From NCBI RefSeq assembly GCF_014174255.1, contig NZ_JABEQJ010000036.1, positions 1-47,318 of the forward strand: a DNA stretch of 47,318 bases, given 5' to 3'. The stretch comes from Gluconacetobacter sacchari (GTDB lineage: Bacteria; Pseudomonadota; Alphaproteobacteria; Acetobacterales; Acetobacteraceae). This document shows positions 38,982 through 46,375 of the stretch, piece by piece (position 1 is the stretch's first letter; each line of letters begins with the position of its first letter). The position numbers were made by a program, and so were the translations under genes. The notes beneath the pieces were generated by a model. It was not told the origin of the DNA. It was given only the letters and a program-made list of their open reading frames with translations, and made no database searches.

Positions 38982-40190
38982 ATGACAGCGCTTCCGGTCT
39001 GGGGAGATGGCCGCCGTATCCGGGTCGGCCTGCTGGGGGGATCGTTCAATCCGGTTCATGCCGGGCATCTGCATCTGGCGCGGCGGGCGTTGCGGCTGCT
39101 GCGGCTGGATCAGGTCTGGCTGATGGTCTCGCCGGGCAATCCGCTGAAACCGGCCCGGGGGATGGCGCCGCTCGCGGAGCGGCTGGCGGCGGTGGCGGCC
39201 CGGGTCGACGGGCGGCGCATCATCGCCACCGATATCGAGCGTCATCTGGGCACACGCTATACGGTCGATACGCTGGCGCTGCTGCGGCGGCGGTTTCCCA
39301 ATGTGGAATTCGTCTGGTTGATGGGGGCGGACGGGCTGGCGGAACTGACGCGCTGGCGGCGCTGGCGGCATCTGGTCTCGATGGTGCCGTTCGCGGTGCT
39401 GCCCCGGCCGCCGTACAATCCGGCGGCGCTGCGGGGGCAGGCGGCGCTGGCGCTCGCCCGCTGGCGGCGTCCGGCGCGGCAGGCGTCGATCCTGGCCGAT
39501 CGCGCGCCGTGCGCCTGGGCCTTTCTTCCTGCTCCGCAGACCGGTATATCAGCAACGGAATTGCGTGCCACCGCGTTGAAACGTGCGATGGCGCGGCAAG
39601 GTGATCCCGCACAGGATGAAGCAGGAGTAACAGTCATCGCCAGGAAGCCTCCGGCCGATACGGGTACCACTCGTCGCACGGCACCCAAGAAGACAGCCGG
39701 CACGACCGGCAGAAAGACGCCGGCCGGACTGGCCGTGGTGCCGGGTGCCGCGCGGGCACCGGGCACGCCCCGCAAGAAGGCCGCCGTCGCCGGCCCCGGC
39801 AAGGCCGTGAACCGTGAACCGGCCGAAATCAGCAAGCTGGAAAAATATCTGACCGTCATCACCGAGAGCCTGGCCGACGACAAGGGCGAGGATATCGTGG
39901 TGCTGGACCTGACGGGGCGCGCCTCGTTCGCCGACCGGATGGTGATCGCCACCGGTATCGCCGACCGGCAGATCTCGGCCATGGCCTCTCATCTGGAGCG
40001 CAAGCTGGGCGAAGCGGGGCTGAAGCGGGTGCTGATCGAGGGGGCGAACGGCTCCGACTGGGTGCTGATCGATGCCGGCGATATCGTCGTTCATCTGTTC
40101 AAGACCGATGCCCGGGCCCAGTACGGCCTGGAACGCATGTGGGGGGCCGATCTGGACGTGCCGCCCGGCGGGGCGCGGGAAGCCGAGTAG
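38982..40190 (+). CDS. nadD: Nicotinate-nucleotide adenylyltransferase in one frame with ribosome silencing factor
   Basis: The open frame of 402 codons contains two proteins. Residues ~1-215 are NadD, which makes deamido-NAD from nicotinate mononucleotide and ATP: VGLLGGSFNPVHAGHLHLAR, FVWLMGADGLAELTRWRRW and the closing TGISATELRATAL. The frame then runs without a stop through a Lys/Thr/Pro/Ala-rich linker (~219-281) into a complete RsfS domain (~282-385). ATG 38982 follows the proA stop by two bases. Either this is a real NadD-RsfS fusion, or rsfS starts inside the frame at a non-standard codon (see the entry at 39636). NadD must end near residue 210-218 in the second case, but no stop is present, so a fused product is expected unless ribosomes terminate otherwise. 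Confidence 0.85.
   Translation: MTALPVWGDGRRIRVGLLGGSFNPVHAGHLHLARRALRLLRLDQVWLMVSPGNPLKPARGMAPLAERLAAVAARVDGRRIIATDIERHLGTRYTVDTLALLRRRFPNVEFVWLMGADGLAELTRWRRWRHLVSMVPFAVLPRPPYNPAALRGQAALALARWRRPARQASILADRAPCAWAFLPAPQTGISATELRATALKRAMARQGDPAQDEAGVTVIARKPPADTGTTRRTAPKKTAGTTGRKTPAGLAVVPGAARAPGTPRKKAAVAGPGKAVNREPAEISKLEKYLTVITESLADDKGEDIVVLDLTGRASFADRMVIATGIADRQISAMASHLERKLGEAGLKRVLIEGANGSDWVLIDAGDIVVHLFKTDARAQYGLERMWGADLDVPPGGAREAE
39636..40190 (+). CDS. rsfS: Ribosome silencing factor RsfS, possible internal start at ATC
   Basis: The RsfS/RsfA (Iojap) domain, which binds L14 and blocks subunit joining under starvation. EISKLEKYLTVITESLADDK, IVVLDLTGRASFADRMVIAT and SDWVLIDAGDIVVHLFKTDA with YGLERMWG at the end are diagnostic. 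An AGGAG at 39623-39627 stands exactly eight bases before an in-frame ATC (39636), which would start the protein as (M)ARKPPADTG. No ATG or GTG in this frame has such a site. ATC is a very rare start codon, so this is inference; the alternative is expression only as a fusion to NadD. It may therefore be the same protein as the 38982 entry. Confidence 0.6.
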   Translation: MARKPPADTGTTRRTAPKKTAGTTGRKTPAGLAVVPGAARAPGTPRKKAAVAGPGKAVNREPAEISKLEKYLTVITESLADDKGEDIVVLDLTGRASFADRMVIATGIADRQISAMASHLERKLGEAGLKRVLIEGANGSDWVLIDAGDIVVHLFKTDARAQYGLERMWGADLDVPPGGAREAE

Positions 40191-40205
40191 GAACGCGGTC
40201 CGGTG

Positions 40206-40661
40206 ATGCGGCTGATCGCGGTCGGGCGCATGAAGGACCGGGTGGAGCGCGACCTGTTCCAGCGTTATGCCGACCGGCTGACGCCCCGGCTGGAGATGGT
40301 CGAGGTGGCCGAGGGCAGGGGGGCGGCGGCGGAAATCAAGCGTCGCGAGGGGCAGGCCCTGCTGTCCGCCCTGCCTGAACGGGCGTTCGTCGTGGCCATG
40401 GACGAAGGGGGGCGCGCCCATGCCAGCCTGGATTTCGCCCGGCATGTCGAGCGCTGGCTGGGCCTGTCGCGGCCGGTCTGTTTCCTGATCGGCGGAGCGG
40501 AGGGGCTGGATGGGCCGGTTCTGGCCCGGGCCGACGATACATTGTCGCTGGGGCCCATGACCTGGCCCCACATGCTGGTGCGGGGGCTGCTGGCGGAGCA
40601 ATTATACCGTGCGCGGGCGATCGCCTCGGGGCATCCCTATCACCGCGCCGGACGCCCCTGA
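40206..40661 (+). CDS. rlmH: 23S rRNA (pseudouridine1915-N3)-methyltransferase
   Basis: A 151-aa SPOUT-class methyltransferase that modifies pseudouridine 1915 in helix 69 of 23S r[23 protein letters not shown] at the N-terminus; [20 protein letters not shown]; the SAM-knot segment [20 protein letters not shown]; and the C-terminal [22 protein letters not shown] at 40203 is directly before the ATG at 40206 and could also be used. It closes the proA-nadD-rsfS run; rsfS-rlmH adjacency is widespread in bacteria. Confidence 0.96.
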   Translation: MRLIAVGRMKDRVERDLFQRYADRLTPRLEMVEVAEGRGAAAEIKRREGQALLSALPERAFVVAMDEGGRAHASLDFARHVERWLGLSRPVCFLIGGAEGLDGPVLARADDTLSLGPMTWPHMLVRGLLAEQLYRARAIASGHPYHRAGRP

Positions 40662-40827
40662 AAAAGCCTGCTTGTGAATGCGGGCTGGCGGCGATCCGAC
40701 GCGCGTTTCCTGCGCTCCGATGCTCACGGCCATTGAGGCCGTTCCGCTTCGGTGCTCGGAAACACACGACGGGTGTGCCGCTGCGCGGCACTCTTGCTCA
40801 CCAGCCCGCATTTTCAAGCAGGCTTTT
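40662..40827. repeat. MITE-like 166-bp element with 27-bp terminal inverted repeats
   Basis: AAAAGCCTGCTTGTGAATGC (start of the left arm, 40662-40688) and the right arm 40801-40827, which reads CCAGCCCGCATTTTCAAGCA at its start, are inverted repeats matching at 25 of 27 positions. The centre has a smaller palindrome (CGGCC-ATTGA-GGCCG near 40728-40742). It is non-coding and begins at the last base of the rlmH stop. The structure is that of a miniature inverted-repeat element or a large transcriptional hairpin. Confidence 0.75.
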
Positions 40828-40888
40828 CGCATGTGAGGTTTGAAGCCAGGCGCCGGTCGGGCTGTCGCCACGCGGAACGGCTGCACAT

Positions 40889-40914
40889 CAGCCCACCTTC
40901 TAAGGCAGGCTTTT
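40889..40914. repeat. Solo diverged copy of the element end
   Basis: CAGCCCACCTTCTAAGGCAG followed by GCTTTT resembles the right arm of the 40662-40827 element (CAGCCCGCATTTTCAAGCAG then GCTTTT). It ends 13 bases before the stop of the CHAP gene on the other strand, so it could serve as that gene's terminator or be a remnant of a second insertion. Confidence 0.55.
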
Positions 40915-40927
40915 GGTGCGGAGCGGC

Positions 40928-41698
40928 TTAGCGGATGGCGCGGTTCGGAGCGTCTTCGCGGAAGGCGTGGCCGTAGATGACGCGGGGCAGGCTCTCGGGG
41001 GCCTCGGCGACCTCGGTCGTATGCATCGGGTGGCGCAGGTCGCTCGGCGCGTCGTTGATGGTCCGCGGGATCGAACGCTCGCTGCTGGCGGTCATGATCT
41101 GCCCGCTGCCGTCCGGACGGGCATAGATGAACCCGTAGGTCGGATAGATGCTGCCATAGGCGCCGCTCTTGTTCAGCGCGACGCGCACCGCCGTCCAGTC
41201 ATTGTTGGGCGAGACGTCGATCACGGCGACATTGCGGCTGATGCCCCGCTGGGCCCAGTGCGACTGGTCGATGACGATGGTGCGGCTGTCGACAACCTGG
41301 CGGACGACCGCGACATGACCCAGCGGCATGCGCCGGTTGGCGCGGAAATTCAGGATGCTGCCGGATTCGGGCGCCGCGCCGCGGGCATAGACGCCGGCGG
41401 CATTGTACCACCAGTTGGCGGCGTTGCCGCGCAGCATCACGTTGGAGGCCGACTTGGCGAACGCCACGCACTGGATCACATGGCCGCCCTCGTAATGCCG
41501 GCCGTGGCGGAAGGCGACGTGGTGGCCATGGCGCACGGCCGAAACGGGATGGACCGCATAGGCGGCGTGGACGATAGGGGCCTGATGCGCGGTGTGACGC
41601 ACCGTCCGGCGGGCATCCGCATGTGAGGAGAAGACGAGGCCCAAGGACGCCGCTGCTACGGAAAAGAGGAACGCACGTCCCAAGCCACCAGCCCTCAT
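40928..41698 (-). CDS. Secreted CHAP-domain amidase/peptidase
   Basis: A 256-aa exported protein. Signal peptide MRAGGLGRAFLFSVAAASLG to about residue 29 (SSHADA). A His/Arg-rich spacer follows, then the CHAP domain: catalytic cysteine in GHVIQCVAFAKSAS, NAANWWYNAAGVYARGAAPE, SGSILNFRANRRMPLGHVAV with the catalytic histidine, and VIDQSHWAQRGISRNVAVID. CHAP enzymes cut peptidoglycan cross-links. ATG 41698 was chosen since GAGG lies eight to ten bases before it; ATG 41713 is an alternative. An isolated gene with an AT-rich upstream palindrome at 41835. Confidence 0.87.
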   Translation of the reverse strand: MRAGGLGRAFLFSVAAASLGLVFSSHADARRTVRHTAHQAPIVHAAYAVHPVSAVRHGHHVAFRHGRHYEGGHVIQCVAFAKSASNVMLRGNAANWWYNAAGVYARGAAPESGSILNFRANRRMPLGHVAVVRQVVDSRTIVIDQSHWAQRGISRNVAVIDVSPNNDWTAVRVALNKSGAYGSIYPTYGFIYARPDGSGQIMTASSERSIPRTINDAPSDLRHPMHTTEVAEAPESLPRVIYGHAFREDAPNRAIR

Positions 41699-41834
41699 AC
41701 GCCCAGACCTCATACGCACTGTCGTTGCCCGGACAGGGGTAGCAACCAGGCTGCAACCCTGACAAGCCGCTGCCGCATTTCTCCGGCTCGTTCGATGACA
41801 TTTTCAAAAAACTGCCTGCCTGAATCTCGAAAAT

Positions 41835-41848
41835 AGGAATATATTCCT
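41835..41848. promoter_or_regulatory. Perfect palindrome, candidate operator/promoter of CHAP gene
   Basis: AGGAATATATTCCT is a perfect 14-bp palindrome in an AT-rich island 137-150 bases upstream of the CHAP start. It contains TATATT, usable as a -10 on the minus strand. The regulator is unknown. Confidence 0.4.
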
Positions 41849-41946
41849 TATCGAAATGGCCAGGTCACGGTTTTTCAATGAAAAATGAGAATTGGGCGGA
41901 TTGGGGTGGACGGAAGGTCCGGGGCGATCGGGGGAGGAAGGGGAAT

Positions 41947-41994
41947 CGGGACCCGTTGCAGAAAAGCGACATCCGGCATGGCCGGCGGGTCCCG
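41947..41994 (-). terminator. Inverted repeat after second ridA gene
   Basis: CGGGACCCG (41947-41955) and CGGGTCCCG (41986-41994) are perfect inverted repeats with a 30-base interior that can fold a smaller CCGGC/GCCGG stem. Located 22 bases past the ridA stop on the minus strand. No T-run; moderate evidence only. Confidence 0.35.
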
Positions 41995-42016
41995 TTCCCG
42001 TGAGGCGGTCGCGGAC

Positions 42017-42367
42017 TTACTTGGTGCAGATCAGCATGATCTCGACCAGCACCTGCGGGCTGGCCATCGTGGCCTGGACGCAGGCGCGGGCCGGCGCGCC
42101 GTCCTTCGGCAGCCACGCGGACCACAGGACGTTCAGGGCGTCGCGGTCGGCGATGTCCTTCAGCCAGATCTGCGCCTGCAACAGGCGGGTCTTGTCGGTG
42201 CCGTGCAGTTCCAGCGCTTCGTCGATCTGCTCCAGGATGTCGCGCGTCTGGGCGGAGACGTCGCCCGTCAGGTCGCGCGCGACGAAGCCCTGGGTAAACA
42301 GGAAACCGTGATATTCCACGACCTTGGACAGGATCGCATTCGGTTCCGTGCGGATGATCTTGCTCAT
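42017..42367 (-). CDS. RidA family protein (YoaB-like)
   Basis: A 116-aa RidA-superfamily protein beginning MSKIIRTEPNAILSKVVEYH. The conserved arginine lies in PARACVQATMASPQVLVEIM, the equivalent of the substrate-binding Arg in RidA, and the DVSAQTRDILEQIDEALELH helix is typical. It resembles the YoaB branch more than canonical RidA. It is last in a minus-strand set with xdhC and a mocA-like gene, 70 bases downstream of the latter, so linkage is possible but not tight. The substrate is unknown. Confidence 0.88.
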   Translation of the reverse strand: MSKIIRTEPNAILSKVVEYHGFLFTQGFVARDLTGDVSAQTRDILEQIDEALELHGTDKTRLLQAQIWLKDIADRDALNVLWSAWLPKDGAPARACVQATMASPQVLVEIMLICTK

Positions 42368-42437
42368 TGGGGCCAGTCCTTCATGTTGGCGGCCACCGGG
42401 CCGCGCCTGCCCTTCTCCGACACCCGGCCCGGGGCGG

Positions 42438-43067
42438 TCAACCGCCCTCGGCGGGGGACGAGGCGGCAAACCTGTCCAGCCGGTCGGGCGTGTCGAAATC
42501 CTCGTGGATCGTCTCGTCGGCCGCCACGATCGCCGCGCGCGGGCCCAGCGCGCGAATCAGCGCGCCGCCGCCCCGGTCGCCCTCCAGGGCCATCAGGTGC
42601 GGGATCATCGTCCGGTCCCACAGGACCGGGTGGCCCTGGCGGCCGCCGTGGCAGGGAATCGTGGCCGGTGGATTGTCCTGCCGATGGCGGGCGATCAGCC
42701 GGGCGACCAGCAGGGGGTTCAGGGTCGGCATGTCGCCCAGGCAGACCAGCACGCCGCCGGGCGCCGGGTCGCCGATCGCGCGCAGGCCCGCGCGCAGGCT
42801 GGCCGACAGGCCCGCCGCATGGTCGGCCGCGATCGTCACCTCGATCGGCCGGGCATAGGGTGCATGGGCGTCGATCGCGGCCCGCAGGTCGGCCGCGCGA
42901 TGACCCAGCACGACCACGACGCGTTCGACCGTGCTGGCGCACAGCGCGCGCAGGGTGCGCGCGACCATCGGCGTGCCGGTTGCGTCGGCGGCCAGCAGCT
43001 TGTGGCGCGGGGCCGACCGCGACGACCGGCCGGCCGCCAGTACCAGGGCGGCGATGGCGGCCGTCAT
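42438..43067 (-). CDS. MocA-like molybdopterin nucleotidyltransferase
   Basis: A 209-aa NTP-transferase of the MobA/MocA family. The nucleotide-binding signature LVLAAGRSSRSAPRHKLLA is at the N-terminus (SR-x-x-KLL type), then VVVVLGHRAADLRAAI, GGVLVCLGDMPTLNPLLVAR with the metal-binding aspartate, and CHGGRQGHPVLWDRTM. MocA adds CMP to molybdopterin for xanthine-dehydrogenase-type enzymes; pairing with XdhC immediately upstream (five-base gap) supports that over GMP transfer. The ATG at 43067 starts MTAAIAALVLAAG. No xanthine dehydrogenase gene is in the window. Confidence 0.85.
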   Translation of the reverse strand: MTAAIAALVLAAGRSSRSAPRHKLLAADATGTPMVARTLRALCASTVERVVVVLGHRAADLRAAIDAHAPYARPIEVTIAADHAAGLSASLRAGLRAIGDPAPGGVLVCLGDMPTLNPLLVARLIARHRQDNPPATIPCHGGRQGHPVLWDRTMIPHLMALEGDRGGGALIRALGPRAAIVAADETIHEDFDTPDRLDRFAASSPAEGG

Positions 43068-43072
43068 CCGGT

Positions 43073-44149
43073 TCAGGTCCAGCCGGGGTGGCGGCCCAGC
43101 GGCGCGTCGCGGCGGACCGCCACGATTTCGGCCAGGATCGACAGGGCGATCTCGGGCGCGCCGACCGCGCCGATCGCCAGCCCGACCGGCCCGTGGATCC
43201 GAGCCGTCCTGTCGGGGCCGAAGCCGGCCGCCGCCAGCCGGTCCAGCCGCGATGCCTGCGTTCTGCGTGACCCCAGCGCCCCGATATAAAAGGCCGGGCT
43301 GCCCAGCGCCGTCCGCAGGGTCGGATCGTCCAGCTTGGCGTCGTGCGTCAGGGTGACGATCGCGGTATGGGTGTCGATGGCCAGGGTTTCCAGCGCCTCG
43401 TCCGGCCATTCGGTGACCAGCGTGATGCCGGGAAAGCGGTCCGGCGTGGCCAGTTGCGTTCGCGGGTCGATCACGGTGACCGCGAAGCCCATCGTCGCCG
43501 CCAGCGGCGCCAGCACCTGCGCGATATGCACCGCGCCGACGATCAGCAGCCGATGGGGCGCCGTCAGCAGGTGCAGGAACCAGGCTTCGTCATCCGGGCC
43601 CGTGACGCGGCGGCTCCGCCCGTCGCGCAGCGCCTGCTCCAGGAGCGGAGCCAGGCGCGGATCGATCGGGCCGCCGGCCTGGTCCGCCAGATCGTTCCCG
43701 TCGGTGCGCGCGACCAGGACATGGTGCATGTCGGACAGGCGTGTCGCCAGCAGCGCCGGCTTCCGCCGCCGCCGCAGGTCCGTCGCCGCGCGCAGGGTGG
43801 CCAGCGGCAGGGTGCCGCCTGGTCCGACCGATTGCACCAGCACGTCCAACTCGCCACCGCAGGCCAGGCCGACCGACCAGGCCAGGTCCGACGTCACGCC
43901 ATAGGACAGCAGCCTGTGCCGGCCGTCCTGCATCGCGGTCATCGCGGCATCGAAGACCGACGCCTCGACGCATCCGCCGCTGACCGATCCTTCGATCCGT
44001 CCGCCGCCACCGACCGCCATCATGCTGCCCGCCGGCCGGGGGGAACTGCCCCAGGTGGCGATGACGGTCGCCAGGGCCGCCGGCTGCCCGTCCCCGGCCC
44101 AGGAAAGGGCCAGGTCCAGCGGATCATGAAGGAGGGGCTGCGACATCAT
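43073..44149 (-). CDS. XdhC family molybdenum-cofactor maturation protein
   Basis: A 358-aa XdhC/CoxF-type protein. These bind molybdenum cofactor, help its sulfuration and hand it to xanthine-dehydrogenase-type enzymes. The N-terminal XdhC/CoxI domain has ALATVIATWGSSPRPAGSMM and IEGSVSGGCVEASVFDAAM; the C-terminal Rossmann domain has LLIVGAVHIAQVLAPLAATM and FYIGALGSRRTQASRLDRL with IHGPVGLAIGAVGAPEIALS. Two start codons stand together (MM at 44149). It is divergent to the MBL-fold gene. Confidence 0.9.
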   Translation of the reverse strand: MMSQPLLHDPLDLALSWAGDGQPAALATVIATWGSSPRPAGSMMAVGGGGRIEGSVSGGCVEASVFDAAMTAMQDGRHRLLSYGVTSDLAWSVGLACGGELDVLVQSVGPGGTLPLATLRAATDLRRRRKPALLATRLSDMHHVLVARTDGNDLADQAGGPIDPRLAPLLEQALRDGRSRRVTGPDDEAWFLHLLTAPHRLLIVGAVHIAQVLAPLAATMGFAVTVIDPRTQLATPDRFPGITLVTEWPDEALETLAIDTHTAIVTLTHDAKLDDPTLRTALGSPAFYIGALGSRRTQASRLDRLAAAGFGPDRTARIHGPVGLAIGAVGAPEIALSILAEIVAVRRDAPLGRHPGWT

Positions 44150-44321
44150 CCCGGCACTCTATCAGTGCGGATATAGACAGGCCAGCGGCGCCTGCCGCAG
44201 GGCAGGGTGGTCTTGCTCCGCCGGCTGCCGGCTCGTACACAGCGGAACCCTGTCCGGACCGCCGGCGGAAAAGCCGGTCGCGGACCCGCCTTCGTGGCGC
44301 GTGAGCCGAGGAGTCGTCATT

Positions 44322-45002
44322 ATGTCGTTGCCATCCGTTCCGGATCTGGCCGGCCTGGAACTGGCCATCGTGCCGGTGACCGCTTTCGGGCAGAATTGTT
44401 CGATCCTGTGGGACCCGGCCACGCGCCACGCGGTGGTGGTCGATCCGGGTGGCGACGTGCCCGTCTTGCTGCACGCGCTCGCGGCGCGCGACCTGACGGT
44501 GGAGTGCATCCTGCTGACGCATGGCCATCTGGATCACGCGGGCGGGGCGGATGCGCTGCGCGCCGAGCTGGTGCGTCTTCAGGGCGGGACGGTGCCGATC
44601 ATCGGGCCCGATGCGCGCGATGCGTTCCTGCTGTCCGATATCGCGGCGCAGGCCGCGCGCTACGGGCTGACGGGCATGGGCGACGTGACGGTGGACCGCT
44701 ACGTGACCGATGGCGACGTCCTGCCGCTCCTGGGCCGGTCGCTCGCGGTGCTGCATGTTCCCGGCCATACGCCCGGTCATGTGGTGTTCCACGACCCCAA
44801 GGCACGCTTTGCCTTCGTGGGCGATACGTTGTTTCGCGGCTCGGTCGGGCGCACCGATTTTCCTTATGGCAATGGCCCGCAGCTCCTTCAGGCGATCACC
44901 GATCGTCTCCTGCCGCTGGGTGACGACGTGACGATCCTGCCTGGTCATGGCGATATGACCACGATCGGCGCCGAGCGTCGTTCCAACCCGTTCCTGCGCT
45001 GA
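44322..45002 (+). CDS. MBL-fold hydrolase, glyoxalase II-like (YcbL type)
   Basis: A 226-aa metallo-beta-lactamase-fold hydrolase. The metal site is complete: ILLTHGHLDHAGGADALRAE, VPGHTPGHVVFHDP and FVGDTLFRGSVGRTDFPYGN, with ILPGHGDMTTIGAE at the end. PVTAFGQNCSILWDPATRHA is typical of the N-terminus. The closest described members are YcbL/type II glyoxalase-like thioesterases. ATG 44322 follows a GAGGAG-rich leader; a GTG at 44301 is possible. A DUF192 gene follows after 31 bases. Confidence 0.9.
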   Translation: MSLPSVPDLAGLELAIVPVTAFGQNCSILWDPATRHAVVVDPGGDVPVLLHALAARDLTVECILLTHGHLDHAGGADALRAELVRLQGGTVPIIGPDARDAFLLSDIAAQAARYGLTGMGDVTVDRYVTDGDVLPLLGRSLAVLHVPGHTPGHVVFHDPKARFAFVGDTLFRGSVGRTDFPYGNGPQLLQAITDRLLPLGDDVTILPGHGDMTTIGAERRSNPFLR

Positions 45003-45033
45003 CACCGTCGGCGAATTGAAGAAAGAACACTGG

Positions 45034-45546
45034 ATGATGTGGGATATGCGCAAATGCGCCGCCGCGTGCGGCCTGGTCCTGATGCTGGCCGGGGGGCACA
45101 TGGCGGCCGCGGCCCGGGCGGAAGACGATACCCCGACCAAGGCGCAGGCCGAACTGCCGCGCGAGGCTTTGACGATCGAGAGCGCGAAAGGGGTGAAGCA
45201 CGTCTTCTCCGTCGAGCTGGCCACCACCCCGCGCCAGCAGCGCGTGGGCGAGATGTTCCGTACCTCGGTACCCGCCGATCGCGGCATGCTGTTCGTCTGG
45301 CCCTATCCGCAGCAGAGCGACATGTGGATGGAAAATACGCTGGTATCGCTGGACATCGTCTTTATCGGCGAGGATGGCCGGATTACCGCGATTGCCGAAA
45401 ATGCCGTGCCGCAGAGCCTGGCGCGGATCAGCAGCCATGGCCCGGCGCGCGCGACGCTGGAATTGCAGGGCGGCATAACCGAAAAGCTGGGCATCGTCGT
45501 CGGCGACAAGGTGGAGAGCAAGGCACTCGCCGCCCCGGCGGGGTAG
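45034..45546 (+). CDS. DUF192 domain periplasmic protein
   Basis: A 170-aa exported protein: hydrophobic signal (CAAACGLVLMLAGGHMAAAA then RAEDD) and one DUF192 domain with FSVELATTPRQQRVGEMFRT, RGMLFVWPYPQQSDMWMENT and LVSLDIVFIGEDGRI, ending ATLELQGGITEKLGIVVGDK. The biochemical role of DUF192 is unknown. The start was put at ATG 45034; ATG 45046 (MRKCAAACG) and an upstream TTG at 45016 also fit. Probably in one transcript with the MBL-fold gene; two hairpins follow. Confidence 0.87.
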   Translation: MMWDMRKCAAACGLVLMLAGGHMAAAARAEDDTPTKAQAELPREALTIESAKGVKHVFSVELATTPRQQRVGEMFRTSVPADRGMLFVWPYPQQSDMWMENTLVSLDIVFIGEDGRITAIAENAVPQSLARISSHGPARATLELQGGITEKLGIVVGDKVESKALAAPAG

Positions 45547-45555
45547 ATCATCGCG

Positions 45556-45615
45556 GCGGACGGTGTGTGTCCGCCCGTGACTGCGATGACGTCAGCGACG
45601 CTTCTTCGCAGTCAC
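45556..45615 (+). terminator. Two consecutive hairpins after DUF192 gene
   Basis: GCGGAC/GTCCGC (45556-45574, 7-base loop) and GTGACTGCGA/TCGCAGTCAC (45577-45586 and 45606-45615, 19-base loop) are perfect stems directly after the stop. Likely transcript end, without a T-run. Confidence 0.45.
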
Positions 45616-45652
45616 CCAGGGCCTGCATGTCTTTCCCTTTACGGCCGGCCCT

Positions 45653-46375
45653 TTATGGTCGGAGAGGAATGGCGACCTGCGCCTCACCCGGCGTCGTCAG
45701 CGTAAAATGCAGCGCATGGGCGGTCGGGTCATAACGAAGGTAGATACCTGCCGGAGGTCGCCCGCAGGGGCCCGGTCGATCCTTGCGGGCGCTCCAGTAA
45801 TCGTACCACGCTCCGGGCGGCAGCATGACGGCGTCATTGTCCGTCTGTTCCAGGAATTGCGGCGGCGCGACCAGCAGGTCAGGGCCCCACATGAATTCGC
45901 CCGGCGCCTGTAGGTCCAGCGCGAACCCGTTTGCGGCATTCGGGAATTCCAGGAATAATGGCCGCATCATCGGTATTCCGGCGCGCGACTGCGTTTCGGC
46001 CACCGTGTAGATATAGGGCGTAGATTAGGGCAGCATTCGGTAGCGCGCTTCGATATATCGCCGTCTGATGGCTTCCTGGGCCGAACCGTCCACCCATGGT
46101 TCCTGCATGCGCGTTACCGAAGGACATTTGCCGTGCGTCATCAACCCCGAAATCGAAGGTCGAGCGCCAGGTATTGTCCATGAACACGCCCGACGCGTGA
46201 CCGGAATCATAAATCAGAAAGAACGGAATATCCTTGTAGAGCGGATCCTGGCGTTCCTGGAAGGTATAGGAATCGGTGTTCCAGTTCTGGTAGGTTGCGC
46301 CGCGGCGGTCCAGTGGGCCCGGCTTGTCGCCCAGGTCGAAGATATGCGCGGTGGGTGACAGCGATTTGACCAGAC
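45653..46375 (-). pseudogene. GH31 alpha-glycosidase remnant
   Basis: Parts of a glycoside hydrolase family 31 enzyme on the minus strand. The N-terminal side reads HIFDLGDKPGPLDRRG, then YQNWNTDSYTFQERQDPLYK and ASGVFMDNTWRSTFDFG. The C-terminal side, in other frames, reads YIEARYRMLP (then TAA at 46027-46025), VAETQSRAGIPMMRPLFLEF and GEFMWGPDLLVAPPQF. The central catalytic domain with the two acidic residues is absent, there is a frameshift near 46110 and a stop, and the N-terminal ~150 residues are cut off at about 46375. Non-functional; the original enzyme was probably an alpha-xylosidase or alpha-glucosidase. Confidence 0.8.

Larger units (their letters stand above)
41699..42016. other. 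Intergenic region with palindromes
   Basis: A 318-base gap upstream of the CHAP gene and downstream of the second ridA gene. It contains a 14-bp perfect palindrome (41835-41848) in an AT-rich island and a GC-rich inverted repeat (41947-41994), both listed separately. No coding sequence recognised. Confidence 0.6.
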
